Of a stretch of DNA of 23,464 bases, positions 13,273 through 21,782 are shown in pieces. Source of the DNA: Anaerolineae bacterium (GTDB taxonomy: Bacteria > Chloroflexota > Anaerolineae > B4-G1); the NCBI GenBank assembly GCA_030620125.1, contig JAUXFI010000006.1, forward strand, positions 1 through 23,464, written 5' to 3'. Made by a program: the position numbers and the translations under genes. Numbering within the stretch: the first letter of the stretch is position 1; each line of letters starts with the position of its first letter. The notes beneath the pieces were generated by a model. It was not told the origin of the DNA. It searched no databases and saw nothing but the letters and a program-made list of their open reading frames with translations.

Positions 13273-13847
13273 GCCAAACCCCTCTGGCAGCCCAGTTCTA
13301 TCTGGCTGGTGGCACCGCGATTGCTTTGCACATGGGGCACCGGCATTCACACGATCTGGATTTCTTTTCGCCTGTGCCATTCGACAAGGGTGCTCCCCGG
13401 CGCTTCCTGGGTCCACTGGGGCGACTGATCGTGGAGCAAGAAGGTGAAGGCACTTTTCTCGGTGCCCTCAACGACGTTCGTATCAGTTTTTTCATTTACC
13501 CTTACCGTCTCCTGACCCCACCGGCGCTATTTGGCGCAGTGCGGATAGCAGCCCTTGAGGATTTAGCGGTGATGAAGCTGGATGCCATCGCCAGCAGGGG
13601 CAAGAAGCGGGACTTTATTGACCTGTACTTTTTATGTCAGGATTTTCTCACCTTGCGAGAGATGCTTTCACTTGTAGGGCGCAAGTACGAAGGAGTGGAG
13701 TATAACTTTACTCATCTCCTGAAGAGTCTGATGTACTTTGAGGACGCCGAAGCCGACCCGATGCCGGAAATGCTCAAACCGGTCTCCTGGCTCGATGTGC
13801 GGCGCTTCTTCGAGCGAGAGGCTCAAGCGTTGATTCGACAACTGTGA
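13221..13847 (+). CDS. Nucleotidyltransferase AbiEii/AbiGii toxin-like protein
   Basis: The 208-residue protein has the signature FYLAGGTAIALHMGHRHSHDLDFFSP (GGT-x-L, then HRxSxDLDFF, whose Asp pair binds metal) near residues 27-52. A C-terminal KKRDFIDLYFLCQ helix is typical of the AbiEii nucleotidyltransferase family. Relatives are the toxin half of AbiE-type abortive-infection toxin-antitoxin pairs; this is one of the shorter members. The ATG is preceded by GAGGAAGTGAG, a good ribosome binding site inside the 3' end of the DUF6922-like gene, so the pair was translationally coupled. It lies within an otherwise continuous glycan operon and the methyltransferase GTG overlaps its stop. Toxicity is unproven and the partner appears broken. 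Confidence 0.87.
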   Translation: MYVEGISAKVQASLELVGQTPLAAQFYLAGGTAIALHMGHRHSHDLDFFSPVPFDKGAPRRFLGPLGRLIVEQEGEGTFLGALNDVRISFFIYPYRLLTPPALFGAVRIAALEDLAVMKLDAIASRGKKRDFIDLYFLCQDFLTLREMLSLVGRKYEGVEYNFTHLLKSLMYFEDAEADPMPEMLKPVSWLDVRRFFEREAQALIRQL

Positions 13848-14680
13848 GTGCCGTGGACGACCTGCTCTGGCGACACCTGCGTGACTTGCCTGCCTTCCGC
13901 GCTCTGCTGCGGGCGGTGGAGGCCCGTTTCTACGCCGATGGCTCGGCTGAACTTGGAGCCCTGCCGCTCCTTCGTCCCGTGCTCGACCTGGGCTGCGGCG
14001 ATGGGCATTTTGCCTCGGTTGCCTTCGACGGGCTGCTGGAGGCGGGCTTTGATCCCTGGTGGGGGCCGCTGACTGAGGCCCGTGGGCACAGGGCCTACCG
14101 CTTGCTGGCACAAGCCGAGGGGGCCTGGATGCCCTACCCCGACGGTCACTTTGCTACCGTCGTGAGCAACTCGGTGCTGGAGCATATCCCCCGGGTGCAG
14201 CCGGTGCTGGCGGAGGTGGCTCGGGTGCTTCAGCCCGGTGGATGGTTCTACTTTTGCGTGCCAGGCCCCAATTTCCTGCCGTTTCTTTCAGTGGGGCGGG
14301 CACTGGATAGGGTGGGGATGTGTTCTCTAGGTGAGGTCTACCGTCGCTTCTTCAACCGCATCTCCCGCCATTATCACTGCGACGGGGTTGAGGTGTGGGA
14401 CCGGCGGTTGGGAGCAGTAGGATTGCGGTTGGTTCGCTGGTGGCCCTACTTTTCTCGCCGGGCGTTGACCGCTCTGGAGTGGGGGCACTACCTGGGGCTG
14501 CCCTCGTTGGTGTGCAAGAAACTGACCGGTCGCTGGATACTGTGCCCCTCGCGGGCCAACCTGTGGCTCACCGAGCGGTTGGTGCGGCGCTTTTACGAGG
14601 AGCCACTACCGCAGCAGGGTGCGTGTCTGTTCTTCGTAGCGCGCAAGCCGGGAGTGTGGGTGGAGACAGGAGATGGATAA
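13844..14680 (+). CDS. Class I SAM-dependent methyltransferase
   Basis: The product has 278 residues from GTG 13844, which overlaps the preceding stop by three bases. Motif I is VLDLGCGDGHFASVAF (Asp48-Gly54), followed by WMPYPDGHFATVVSNSVLEHI and EVARVLQPGGWFYFCVPGP, the pattern of Methyltransf_11 enzymes. The C-terminal ~120 residues are basic and aromatic-rich (RLVRWWPYFSRRALTALEWG) and may contact membrane or lipid-linked substrate. In a glycan cluster it likely methylates a sugar or lipid carrier group; the substrate is unknown. The C-terminus VWVETGDG is encoded by a GGTGGAGACAGGAGATGG stretch resembling the dispersed repeats. It overlaps the next gene by eight bases. Confidence 0.87.
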   Translation: MSAVDDLLWRHLRDLPAFRALLRAVEARFYADGSAELGALPLLRPVLDLGCGDGHFASVAFDGLLEAGFDPWWGPLTEARGHRAYRLLAQAEGAWMPYPDGHFATVVSNSVLEHIPRVQPVLAEVARVLQPGGWFYFCVPGPNFLPFLSVGRALDRVGMCSLGEVYRRFFNRISRHYHCDGVEVWDRRLGAVGLRLVRWWPYFSRRALTALEWGHYLGLPSLVCKKLTGRWILCPSRANLWLTERLVRRFYEEPLPQQGACLFFVARKPGVWVETGDG

Positions 14681-17126
14681 ACGAATTCTCTCGTTGATGC
14701 TTATGGCTGTGGCACTGGTGCTGGCTGGACTGGGGCACTATTATTTGCTCTACCAGCGCATTTACGTCTGGGATGCGGCACTATTTTACGTAGTGGCGGC
14801 TTTTCTGATGGTCTGGGCCTACCGTTGTGTGAGTGGAACGCCGGAGCGCAGTTGGGAGCTGGTGCGGGCCGCTTGGCGACGGCTCAGGGCGGCACTGCGG
14901 GGACTGCTCTTTCGCAGGCCTACCCGGATGCTGGTCGTAGCCCTGGCTGTGGCGAACGGGTTGGCGGCATTGATTGCCTTCCTGGCCCCGCCGCCAATGG
15001 GCCTACTGGGGGTTTTGTTGCTATGGACGGGAGGAGTGGTGGCACTAGGGTTCCTCATCCCCTGGGATCGCTGGGCGAAACCTGAATCTGCGCCTGTGGC
15101 TGATGCTGTGACCATCAAGAGGGTCCCGCCCGCGTTGAGGGTGGTAAGGGAAAAGGCTGAAAAGCATAGCCGTGTGCTCTCTGGTCTTTTTCTGATCGTC
15201 GGGTTGGGGTTTGCATTTCTGGGCCAGTTCTACTTCTTCTACCGGCGGGAGCACGTGTGGGAGGGTGTTCTCTTCTGGTGTGTCGCCATTCTCTCGTTCG
15301 GGCTGCTCTCACGGAAGGTGGAGTGGCAGGAGTGTGGGCGATCCAGCCTGCGGTGTCCGTCGTGGGGGCATAGACGCTCTCTGCGCACACTGGGCATGGT
15401 TGGCGGGCTGTTACTCTCGGCGCTGGCGGGGTGGCTGGCACGGCGGAGACCCGAGATGGCGGACTTTGGCGATCTCCTCTGGCTATGGCTGCTCGGCGTG
15501 GCCTGGTTCCTGCTGGCCTTTGCGCCGCCGTTCTCGGTCAGAGAAGCGGCGTCACGCCTGACCCATTGGTTCCGCGAACACCGTGTCGAACTGGCGGGGC
15601 TGATGGTGTTGCTGTTGGCGGCGCTGGTCGTGCGGGCCGTTGACCTGGAGCACATCCCTGTCAATTTAGGCGGCGAGGAGGGCACCTGGGGCTTGGAGGG
15701 GCTGGCCATGCTTGACGGACGACTTGCTAACCCTTTCTCTACGGGCTGGGTTGCTTTGCCTAGCATGTCGTTCCTGGTCAGGGCAGTCCCGATGCGCATC
15801 TTTGGCGAGACGGTTGTCGGGGTGCGGGTGCTTTCGGTTCTCCTTGGTGCAGCTACCGTGTGGACCACATTCCTGCTGGCGCGTGAACTGTGGGGGCGGC
15901 GGGTTGCCTGGCTGGCAGCCATCCTTCTTGTCTTTGGTCACTACCATATACATTATAGCCGCGTGGCGATCAACAACATAGCTGATGGCCTCTTTTTCAC
16001 GTTGGCGTTGTACCTGTTGGTGCGGGGGCTGCGTTCCCAGCGGCCATACGACTTTGCGCTGGCGGGTGCGGTGATGGGACTGGGCTGGTATGGATATTTC
16101 GGGGCACGGTTGATTGGTATCATTGCGGCTCTCTACTTGACCGGATGGATGATAGCGGATCGTCGTTTCCTGGCCTGGCAGCATTGGCGACTACTGCTGG
16201 TTTTGCTGGGGGCCGCCCTGGTGGTCTCTGCGCCTCTCTTGTTGAACTATGCCGCGCATCCGCTTGATTTCGCCGTCGGGTCGAGCCGAGTGAGTATCTT
16301 TGGCTCCGGCTGGCTAGCGCGAGAACAGGAGATCACGGGTCGCAGTGTTACCAGCCTGCTCTTGCAGCAGTTCTGGAAGTCGGTCTCCGCTTTTAACTAC
16401 ACCCTTGATCCCACTTTTGTCTACCGTCCCTCTATTCCATTGCTCGATTTCGTCAGCGGCGTGTTGTTCATCCTGGGGATGGTGTGGACGACGGCACATT
16501 GTCGCAGGCCCGCCAATGGCCTGTTGTTGCTATGGTTCTGGCTGTCCGTCATCCTGGGCTGGGTGGTGACGGAGAACCCGCCCAGCAGTCAGCGGATGAT
16601 TGGTATTGCACCAGCGCTGGCGTTATCTATGGGCCTGGGGCTCAATTTGCTGATGGAACTGGGACAGCGTGTGCTCGGCGGCAGACGACGCCTCTGGGCT
16701 GGCGGGGGTGTCCTGGTCCTTGCCGTGGTAGCTGTCCTCAATCTGCACTATTACTTTGTCACCTACACGCCCACGCGGGTCTACGGCAACCCTACCGCCG
16801 AGGTTACGACTGATTTGGCGCGTTACCTGGTGCAGCAGGATGATAATTGCGTGGTTTATTTCTATGGTCAACCGTGGATCTATTGGGATTTTGGGACGCT
16901 GGACTTTATGGCGCAGGGAGTGGATGGCGTGGATATCCCACCGCCCGGTGAGGGAGAAGCGCCCGTGCCCGACATCACGCGGGGAGCGCGCTTTGTCTTT
17001 ATCCCCATGCGTCTGGATGAATTGGACGTTGTGCGGGCACGCTATCCGGGTGGCACGACCAAATCGTTCTATTCGACGGCCGACGGGCGGGTGCTGTTCA
17101 CGCTCTACGAGGTGGCGCTGCAATGA
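14673..17126 (+). CDS. GT39/ArnT-like membrane glycosyltransferase with duplicated N-terminal module
   Basis: This 817-residue multi-pass protein has a catalytic GT-C part from about residue 300 (LAGLMVLLLAALVVRAVDLEHIPVNLGGEEGTW, acidic pair Glu335-Glu336 in the first extracytoplasmic loop; RVAWLAAILLVFGHYHIHYSRVAINNIADGLFF). It ends in a soluble domain (~700-817). Such enzymes use polyprenyl-phosphate sugars outside the membrane. Residues ~5-300 are extra and look duplicated: LYQRIYVWDAALFYVVA (26-) and FYRREHVWEGVLFWCVA (189-) lie 163 residues apart and are each followed by a helix and a basic linker. ATG 14673 lies inside the methyltransferase end; GGAG is eight bases upstream. It overlaps the next gene by four bases. 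Confidence 0.85.
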   Translation: MDKRILSLMLMAVALVLAGLGHYYLLYQRIYVWDAALFYVVAAFLMVWAYRCVSGTPERSWELVRAAWRRLRAALRGLLFRRPTRMLVVALAVANGLAALIAFLAPPPMGLLGVLLLWTGGVVALGFLIPWDRWAKPESAPVADAVTIKRVPPALRVVREKAEKHSRVLSGLFLIVGLGFAFLGQFYFFYRREHVWEGVLFWCVAILSFGLLSRKVEWQECGRSSLRCPSWGHRRSLRTLGMVGGLLLSALAGWLARRRPEMADFGDLLWLWLLGVAWFLLAFAPPFSVREAASRLTHWFREHRVELAGLMVLLLAALVVRAVDLEHIPVNLGGEEGTWGLEGLAMLDGRLANPFSTGWVALPSMSFLVRAVPMRIFGETVVGVRVLSVLLGAATVWTTFLLARELWGRRVAWLAAILLVFGHYHIHYSRVAINNIADGLFFTLALYLLVRGLRSQRPYDFALAGAVMGLGWYGYFGARLIGIIAALYLTGWMIADRRFLAWQHWRLLLVLLGAALVVSAPLLLNYAAHPLDFAVGSSRVSIFGSGWLAREQEITGRSVTSLLLQQFWKSVSAFNYTLDPTFVYRPSIPLLDFVSGVLFILGMVWTTAHCRRPANGLLLLWFWLSVILGWVVTENPPSSQRMIGIAPALALSMGLGLNLLMELGQRVLGGRRRLWAGGGVLVLAVVAVLNLHYYFVTYTPTRVYGNPTAEVTTDLARYLVQQDDNCVVYFYGQPWIYWDFGTLDFMAQGVDGVDIPPPGEGEAPVPDITRGARFVFIPMRLDELDVVRARYPGGTTKSFYSTADGRVLFTLYEVALQ

Positions 17127-20100
17127 TTCGCAACCCGCAACACACTGCACGCCTCTGGTCACTGGTCATTCTCGTTGCCATTCTGCTCGTGGCGAGCTAC
17201 TTTCGCTTCACGGGCCTGAACTGGGACGAGGGGCAATGGATTCACCCTGACGAGGGACACGTGCGGATGACCCTCTCGGCTATCAGGATGCCGGATAGCC
17301 TCTCGCTTTACTTTGACACGCACAACTCGCCGCTCAATGTTCGCAACAGTGGTGGTCAGTACAGTTATGGTACGCTGCCGCTCTTTCTGACCCGTGTGGT
17401 GGCTGAGTGGCTCGACCAGGCGTGCGGCGAATCTCCCGCCGGTTTGAGAGTGGCTGTGGTATCTTCGCTGATAGGATCTTCCGCCGCTGAATGTAGCCCG
17501 GGCACCTTCACCGGTTTCCGCAGCGCGCAGGTCGGGCGAACGCTCTCGGCGCTGGCCGACTTGGGAACCGTGTTTCTCATGTACCTGATCGGGCGGCGCT
17601 TGTACGGGGAGGCTACGGGGCTGCTTGCCGCGGCGCTGGGGGCTCTGACAGCGTTCTCTATCCAGCAGGCTCACTTCTTTACCGCGGATAGTATGGCCTG
17701 TTTCTTCATTACGCTGACTGTCTACTTTTCGGTGCGCGCGGGCCAATTGGGGAACCGGGTTAGTTTCGGGTTGGCGGGACTGGCGACCGGCCTGGCCGCG
17801 GCCTGCAAGGTTGATGCCGCTTTGGCGTCTCTCCTCGTCGTGCTGGCCGCAGTATGGTGCTGGATGCGGCTCTCGAGGCCTCAATCTCCAACCTCTCTCC
17901 CCCACACTCCCACACTCCCATACTCCCTTCTCCTCTCTCTCCTCCTCGCGGGTCTGCTTTCCCTCATCGTTTTTCGCATCGCCCAGCCCTATGCCTTTGA
18001 GGGGCCTGGCTTTTTTGGTATGCGGCCCAGCCCGGAGTGGTTTGGCCGGCTGAGTCAGATCCGCACTGAGCAGAGCGGTGAGGTGGATTTCCCGTGGGGC
18101 CGGCAGTGGGCGGATCGCGCGCCAATCCTGTTTTCTGGGATCAACATGGTTGTCTGGGGCATGGGGCTGCCATTGGGCTTGGCTTCTCTGGCTGGTTGGG
18201 CACTGGCGGGCTTTGAGCTGCTGCGTGGGAAACGGGCGCATCTGATTCTGTGGGTCTGGGTGAGCCTTATGTTTCTTTACCAGTCCACTCGCTGGGTCAA
18301 AGCCATGCGTTATCTTTTCTCCCTATATCCCATCTTCATCATCCTGGCCGCCTACCTGCTAACTCGCCTGATTCGTTCCCCCCGTGCTTCTGGAAAGCGC
18401 TCCCGCTTGCTATCTGTCTTATGTTATTTGATACTTGTCTTATGTCTTGCCGGCACTGCCTCGTGGGCCAGCGCGGTCTTTTCCATCTACACGCGATCCC
18501 ACACGCGATTGGCTTCTTCGCGCTGGATCTTTGCCAATGTCCCGGAGGGCGTCACGATTGCTAACGAGCACTATGACTGGGGAGTGCCGCTGCGAGTGGA
18601 TGGGCGCGATCCCTTCGGCGGGATGTACAATGGGCTTGAGATGCGGCACTACGACGAGGATACGTGGGATAAGCGCGCACAACTGTTTGACTGGCTCGAC
18701 GAGGCGGACTATATCTCTATGGCCAGCAACCGGCTCTATAGCTCCATCCCTCGCCTGCCTACTCGCTACCCGCTGACGATTGAGTATTACCGCGCGCTTT
18801 TTGCCGGTGAACTGGGCTTTGAGCTGGTCGCCGATTTCACGTCCTATCCGGCCATTGGCCCCTTTTACTTCCCCGACGACGAGTGTCCCTTCCCACTGAT
18901 GGAGGGAGGATACAAATATCAGACTGAGCCTATCGCAGTGCATCTGCCACCTGCCGAGGAGGCATTTAGCGTCTACGACCATCCTCGCGTGCTCATCTTT
19001 CGCAAGACGGATGCCTACTCCCGCGAGCGTGTGGAGGAGGTACTGGGCGGGATAGACGTGGAGCGGGCGCTGCATGGCCTCAACCCACTCCATGCCACCG
19101 CTGCCCCCGATCTCTTAGAGTTCGACGAGCAGACCTGGGCTGATCAGCAGGCTGGCGGCACCTGGTCGGAGATGTTTGACCGCGATAGTTTCCTCAACCG
19201 CTATCCGGGGCTGGCGGCGGTCGCCTGGTGGGCCGTCACGCTCGTGCTAGGTTGGCTGGCTTTCCCGCTTCTGTTCGTCGCGCTGCCACGCCTGCGCGAT
19301 CGGGGCTACGGGCTGGCGCGGGTATTGGGGTTGCTGCTCGTCGCTTATCTCACCTGGCTGGCGGCCAGCCTGCAGATCCTGCCGAACACGCGCGGGACGA
19401 TTGTGTGGATGGTCTTGCTCCTGGCGTTGGTCGGGGGTGGGGTGGGGTGGTTCAAGCGGGATGAACTGCGCCGCTTCCTGCGCTGTCACTACCGCTTGCT
19501 CCTGCTGACCGAGGGGTTGTTCGCGCTGCTGTACGTCGCCTGGGTCGGCGTACGTTTCTTGCATCCCGACCTGTGGCACACGGTCGTCGGCGGCGAGAAG
19601 CCGATGGACCTGGCCTACCTCAACGCGGTGATCAAGTCCACCTGGTTCCCGCCCTACAATCCCTGGTTCTCTGGCTCCTACATCAATTATTACTACTTTG
19701 GCTTCGTTATCGTCGGCACGCTGATCAAGTTGATCGGTACAGTCCCGGCGATTGCCTACAACCTGGTGCTGCCGCTCCTCTTTGCCCTGACCGGCGTGGG
19801 GGCCTTCTCCGTCGCCTACAACCTCTTCGGCGGGTACAGGCGCGGCGCGAGACTGGCGGGAGTGATGGCGCTCGTCTTTACCGTCGTGCTGGGCAACCTG
19901 GGCGTGGTGCGCCTGGTCCGCACGGCGCTCATCGCGCTGGGTGGCGAGCTTTTTCCCAGCACCATCCCTGGCTTTGCCGAGACGGTGGCCATGTTCCGGG
20001 GGCTATGGCAGGTGATCGCCCACGGTGCGACGCTCCCGCTGCGTCCCGAATCCTGGTATTGGAACCCAACTCGCATTATCCCTGCTGCGCCGGGAGAGGT

Positions 20101-21604
20101 AGGCCCCATCACCGAGTTCCCAGCCTTTACCTTCCTCTACGGTGACCTGCATGCTCACATGATAGCCCTGCCATTGACGCTCCTGGCCCTGGCGCTGGTG
20201 GTGTACTGGGCGCGGGCCTCTCGTCCGCACTGGCTCAGTTTACTCATTGGCGGCCTGGCCATCGGCGCGCTCCGCCCGACGAATACCTGGGACTATCCCA
20301 CCTACCTGGCCTTGGGGCTGGCTGGGTTGGCGTTGGGAGCGTGGGGACTGGCAAAGGGACAAGCCGCGTTTCACGCAACACGCTTGAAATCCTTCGCCTG
20401 GCGTGCCCTCTTGCTCATTGGCCTGACAGTGCTGCTTTATCTCCCATACATCCAGCACTATGCCGTGGGCTACGCCTCACTCGAATTGTGGCACGGCTCG
20501 CGCACGCCTGTTGGGATTTCCCTGTGGATCTATGGCATCCTGCTCTTCCCGCTGCTGACGCGCTTGTTGATCGAAGCCCGCCGGCTACAGGTATGCAACA
20601 CGCGATACGCAATAGGTCGTTGTTCATTGTTCGTTGTGACATTGTCCATTTCGTTGTTCATTGGCCTGCTGATGTTTTTCTTGGGTTACAAAGTTGCGCT
20701 CGTTACAGTGCCAGTGGCGCTGCTCGCCGCGCTGCTGATCTTTGTGCCGGGGATGCCGGCCAGCCGGCGTCTTTTGTGGTTCATGGTCGGTACTGGCATG
20801 GCGCTGTGCCTGGCTGTCGAGATCGTCGTGCTCAAGGGCGACATCGGGCGTATGAACACCGTCTTCAAGTTCTACCTGCAGGTGTGGGTGATATTGTCTA
20901 TCGCGGCGGGAGCCAGCCTCGCGTGGGTGTACGAGCACTCTCGGCGCTGCTGGCGGCCGAGGGGACGGAGACTCTGGTGGGGCGTGATGGCGGTGCTCTT
21001 ATGCGGAGGCGCGCTGTTTTTGCCCTTCGGCATCCGCGCGCGTGCCACTGATCGCATATCACCGCAGGTGGGCTTGACGCTGGACGGGATGGCCTTCATG
21101 GAGCAGGCCGTCGTGTGGGATGGCGATCCGGCGCGGGGTGGTCAGGATATTCCGCTGGCTGGTGACTATGCCGCAATTCGCTGGATGCAGGATAACATCC
21201 AGGGTTCGCCGGTGATCCTGGAGGGGCTGGGCCACCGGGAGTACTTGTGGGGCAACCGCATCTCCATCTACACTGGCCTGCCGGCGGTGGTGGGCTGGCG
21301 CTGGCACCAGGTGCAGCAGCGTACCGTGTTGCCCGCTGTGATGGTGGACTGGCGGCGCGACGACGTGCGCGAATGTTACGACACGACCGACGCCTCTCGC
21401 GCACAGGAGATCCTTGCTCTCTACGACGTGCGTTACATCTACGTGGGTGGCTACGAGCGAGCCTACTACGACCCGGCGGGCCTGGCCAAGTTCGACGAGA
21501 TGGCTGCCCAGGGGCTGCTGCGGGTGGTCTACGATGCGCAAGGGGTGAGGATTTATTTGGTAGATTGGGAAATTGGGGGAGGGGCAGGAGACAGAGGTGA
21601 CTGA
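17123..21604 (+). CDS. Giant GT-C glycosyltransferase fused to DUF2298 (Chlor_Arch_YYY) domain
   Basis: The 1493-residue protein has two membrane halves. Residues ~1-480 form a PMT/ArnT-like GT-C module with acidic loop motifs WDEGQW (Asp35-Glu36) and HPDEGH (Asp43-Glu44) and helices continuing to FSIQQAHFFTADSMACFFITLTV and beyond. Residues ~480-690 are soluble, probably extracytoplasmic (FANVPEGVTIANEHYDWGVPLR...). Residues ~700-1493 match the Chlor_Arch_YYY/DUF2298 family: GEKPMDLAYLNAVIKSTWFP then GSYINYYYFGFVIVGT, with the diagnostic YYY at 856-858, and a final soluble part. Family function is unknown; it occurs in Chloroflexota and archaea. Several low-complexity tracts lie within the frame (17881-17947, 20591-20665). 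The C-terminus (GGGAGDRGD) is repeat-derived. Confidence 0.88.
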   Translation: MIRNPQHTARLWSLVILVAILLVASYFRFTGLNWDEGQWIHPDEGHVRMTLSAIRMPDSLSLYFDTHNSPLNVRNSGGQYSYGTLPLFLTRVVAEWLDQACGESPAGLRVAVVSSLIGSSAAECSPGTFTGFRSAQVGRTLSALADLGTVFLMYLIGRRLYGEATGLLAAALGALTAFSIQQAHFFTADSMACFFITLTVYFSVRAGQLGNRVSFGLAGLATGLAAACKVDAALASLLVVLAAVWCWMRLSRPQSPTSLPHTPTLPYSLLLSLLLAGLLSLIVFRIAQPYAFEGPGFFGMRPSPEWFGRLSQIRTEQSGEVDFPWGRQWADRAPILFSGINMVVWGMGLPLGLASLAGWALAGFELLRGKRAHLILWVWVSLMFLYQSTRWVKAMRYLFSLYPIFIILAAYLLTRLIRSPRASGKRSRLLSVLCYLILVLCLAGTASWASAVFSIYTRSHTRLASSRWIFANVPEGVTIANEHYDWGVPLRVDGRDPFGGMYNGLEMRHYDEDTWDKRAQLFDWLDEADYISMASNRLYSSIPRLPTRYPLTIEYYRALFAGELGFELVADFTSYPAIGPFYFPDDECPFPLMEGGYKYQTEPIAVHLPPAEEAFSVYDHPRVLIFRKTDAYSRERVEEVLGGIDVERALHGLNPLHATAAPDLLEFDEQTWADQQAGGTWSEMFDRDSFLNRYPGLAAVAWWAVTLVLGWLAFPLLFVALPRLRDRGYGLARVLGLLLVAYLTWLAASLQILPNTRGTIVWMVLLLALVGGGVGWFKRDELRRFLRCHYRLLLLTEGLFALLYVAWVGVRFLHPDLWHTVVGGEKPMDLAYLNAVIKSTWFPPYNPWFSGSYINYYYFGFVIVGTLIKLIGTVPAIAYNLVLPLLFALTGVGAFSVAYNLFGGYRRGARLAGVMALVFTVVLGNLGVVRLVRTALIALGGELFPSTIPGFAETVAMFRGLWQVIAHGATLPLRPESWYWNPTRIIPAAPGEVGPITEFPAFTFLYGDLHAHMIALPLTLLALALVVYWARASRPHWLSLLIGGLAIGALRPTNTWDYPTYLALGLAGLALGAWGLAKGQAAFHATRLKSFAWRALLLIGLTVLLYLPYIQHYAVGYASLELWHGSRTPVGISLWIYGILLFPLLTRLLIEARRLQVCNTRYAIGRCSLFVVTLSISLFIGLLMFFLGYKVALVTVPVALLAALLIFVPGMPASRRLLWFMVGTGMALCLAVEIVVLKGDIGRMNTVFKFYLQVWVILSIAAGASLAWVYEHSRRCWRPRGRRLWWGVMAVLLCGGALFLPFGIRARATDRISPQVGLTLDGMAFMEQAVVWDGDPARGGQDIPLAGDYAAIRWMQDNIQGSPVILEGLGHREYLWGNRISIYTGLPAVVGWRWHQVQQRTVLPAVMVDWRRDDVRECYDTTDASRAQEILALYDVRYIYVGGYERAYYDPAGLAKFDEMAAQGLLRVVYDAQGVRIYLVDWEIGGGAGDRGD
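17881..17947 (+). repeat. Pyrimidine-rich tandem tract translated inside the giant gene
   Basis: CTCTCTCC is followed by CCCACACT, CCCACACT, CCCATACT and CCC (17901-17927) and then TCTCCTCTCTCTCCTCC. It is unlike the surrounding GC-balanced coding sequence. It encodes SPTSLPHTPTLPYSLLLSLL, a loop leading into a transmembrane helix. The 8-base unit is not a multiple of three, yet the whole tract keeps the frame. Confidence 0.7.
20591..20665 (+). repeat. TTGTTCATTG-type tract translated inside the giant gene
   Basis: An AT-richer stretch contains AACACGCGATACGCAATA followed by CGTTGTTCATTG (20618-20629), repeated exactly at 20652-20663. It resembles intergenic filler repeats (ACGCAATACGCAAT and TTGTTCATTG arrays). 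Here it encodes VCNTRYAIGRCSLFVVTL and then SISLFIG, joining a cytoplasmic loop to a helix, in frame. Confidence 0.65.
21570..21604 (+). repeat. Repeat-derived 3' end of the giant gene
   Basis: ATTGGGGGAGGGGCAGGAGAC followed by AGAGGTGACTGA resembles the GGTGACAGGGAGAC family and supplies the last eleven codons and the stop codon. Confidence 0.5.
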
Positions 21605-21642
21605 TTGTTGCCAGAGGGTTGAGCATTGTTCTGATGGGCGGG

Positions 21643-21666
21643 CTTGTCCTGAGCACAGTCGAAGGG
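21643..21666. repeat. CTTGTCCTGAGC-x-AGTCGAAGGG dispersed repeat
   Basis: CTTGTCCTGAGCACAG followed by TCGAAGGG is, from memory, a very common dispersed sequence in Chloroflexota and related metagenomic genomes. Only one copy occurs in this window, so repeat status rests on recollection. Confidence 0.45.
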
Positions 21667-21782
21667 CACGCCGGGCTTTTGGCATGTGGGCCGGGCGGGA
21701 TGACCTGGACGAAGCGTGGCTGGTTCAGGGGCGCGAGCGTTGGCGGCGCCGGTGGGCGGACGGTGATTGGTGGATCAGGCTC

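Noticed and set aside
13844..14072. Alternate-frame frames overlapping the methyltransferase
   Set aside because: They lack any motif, while the annotated frame has the full SAM-binding signature.
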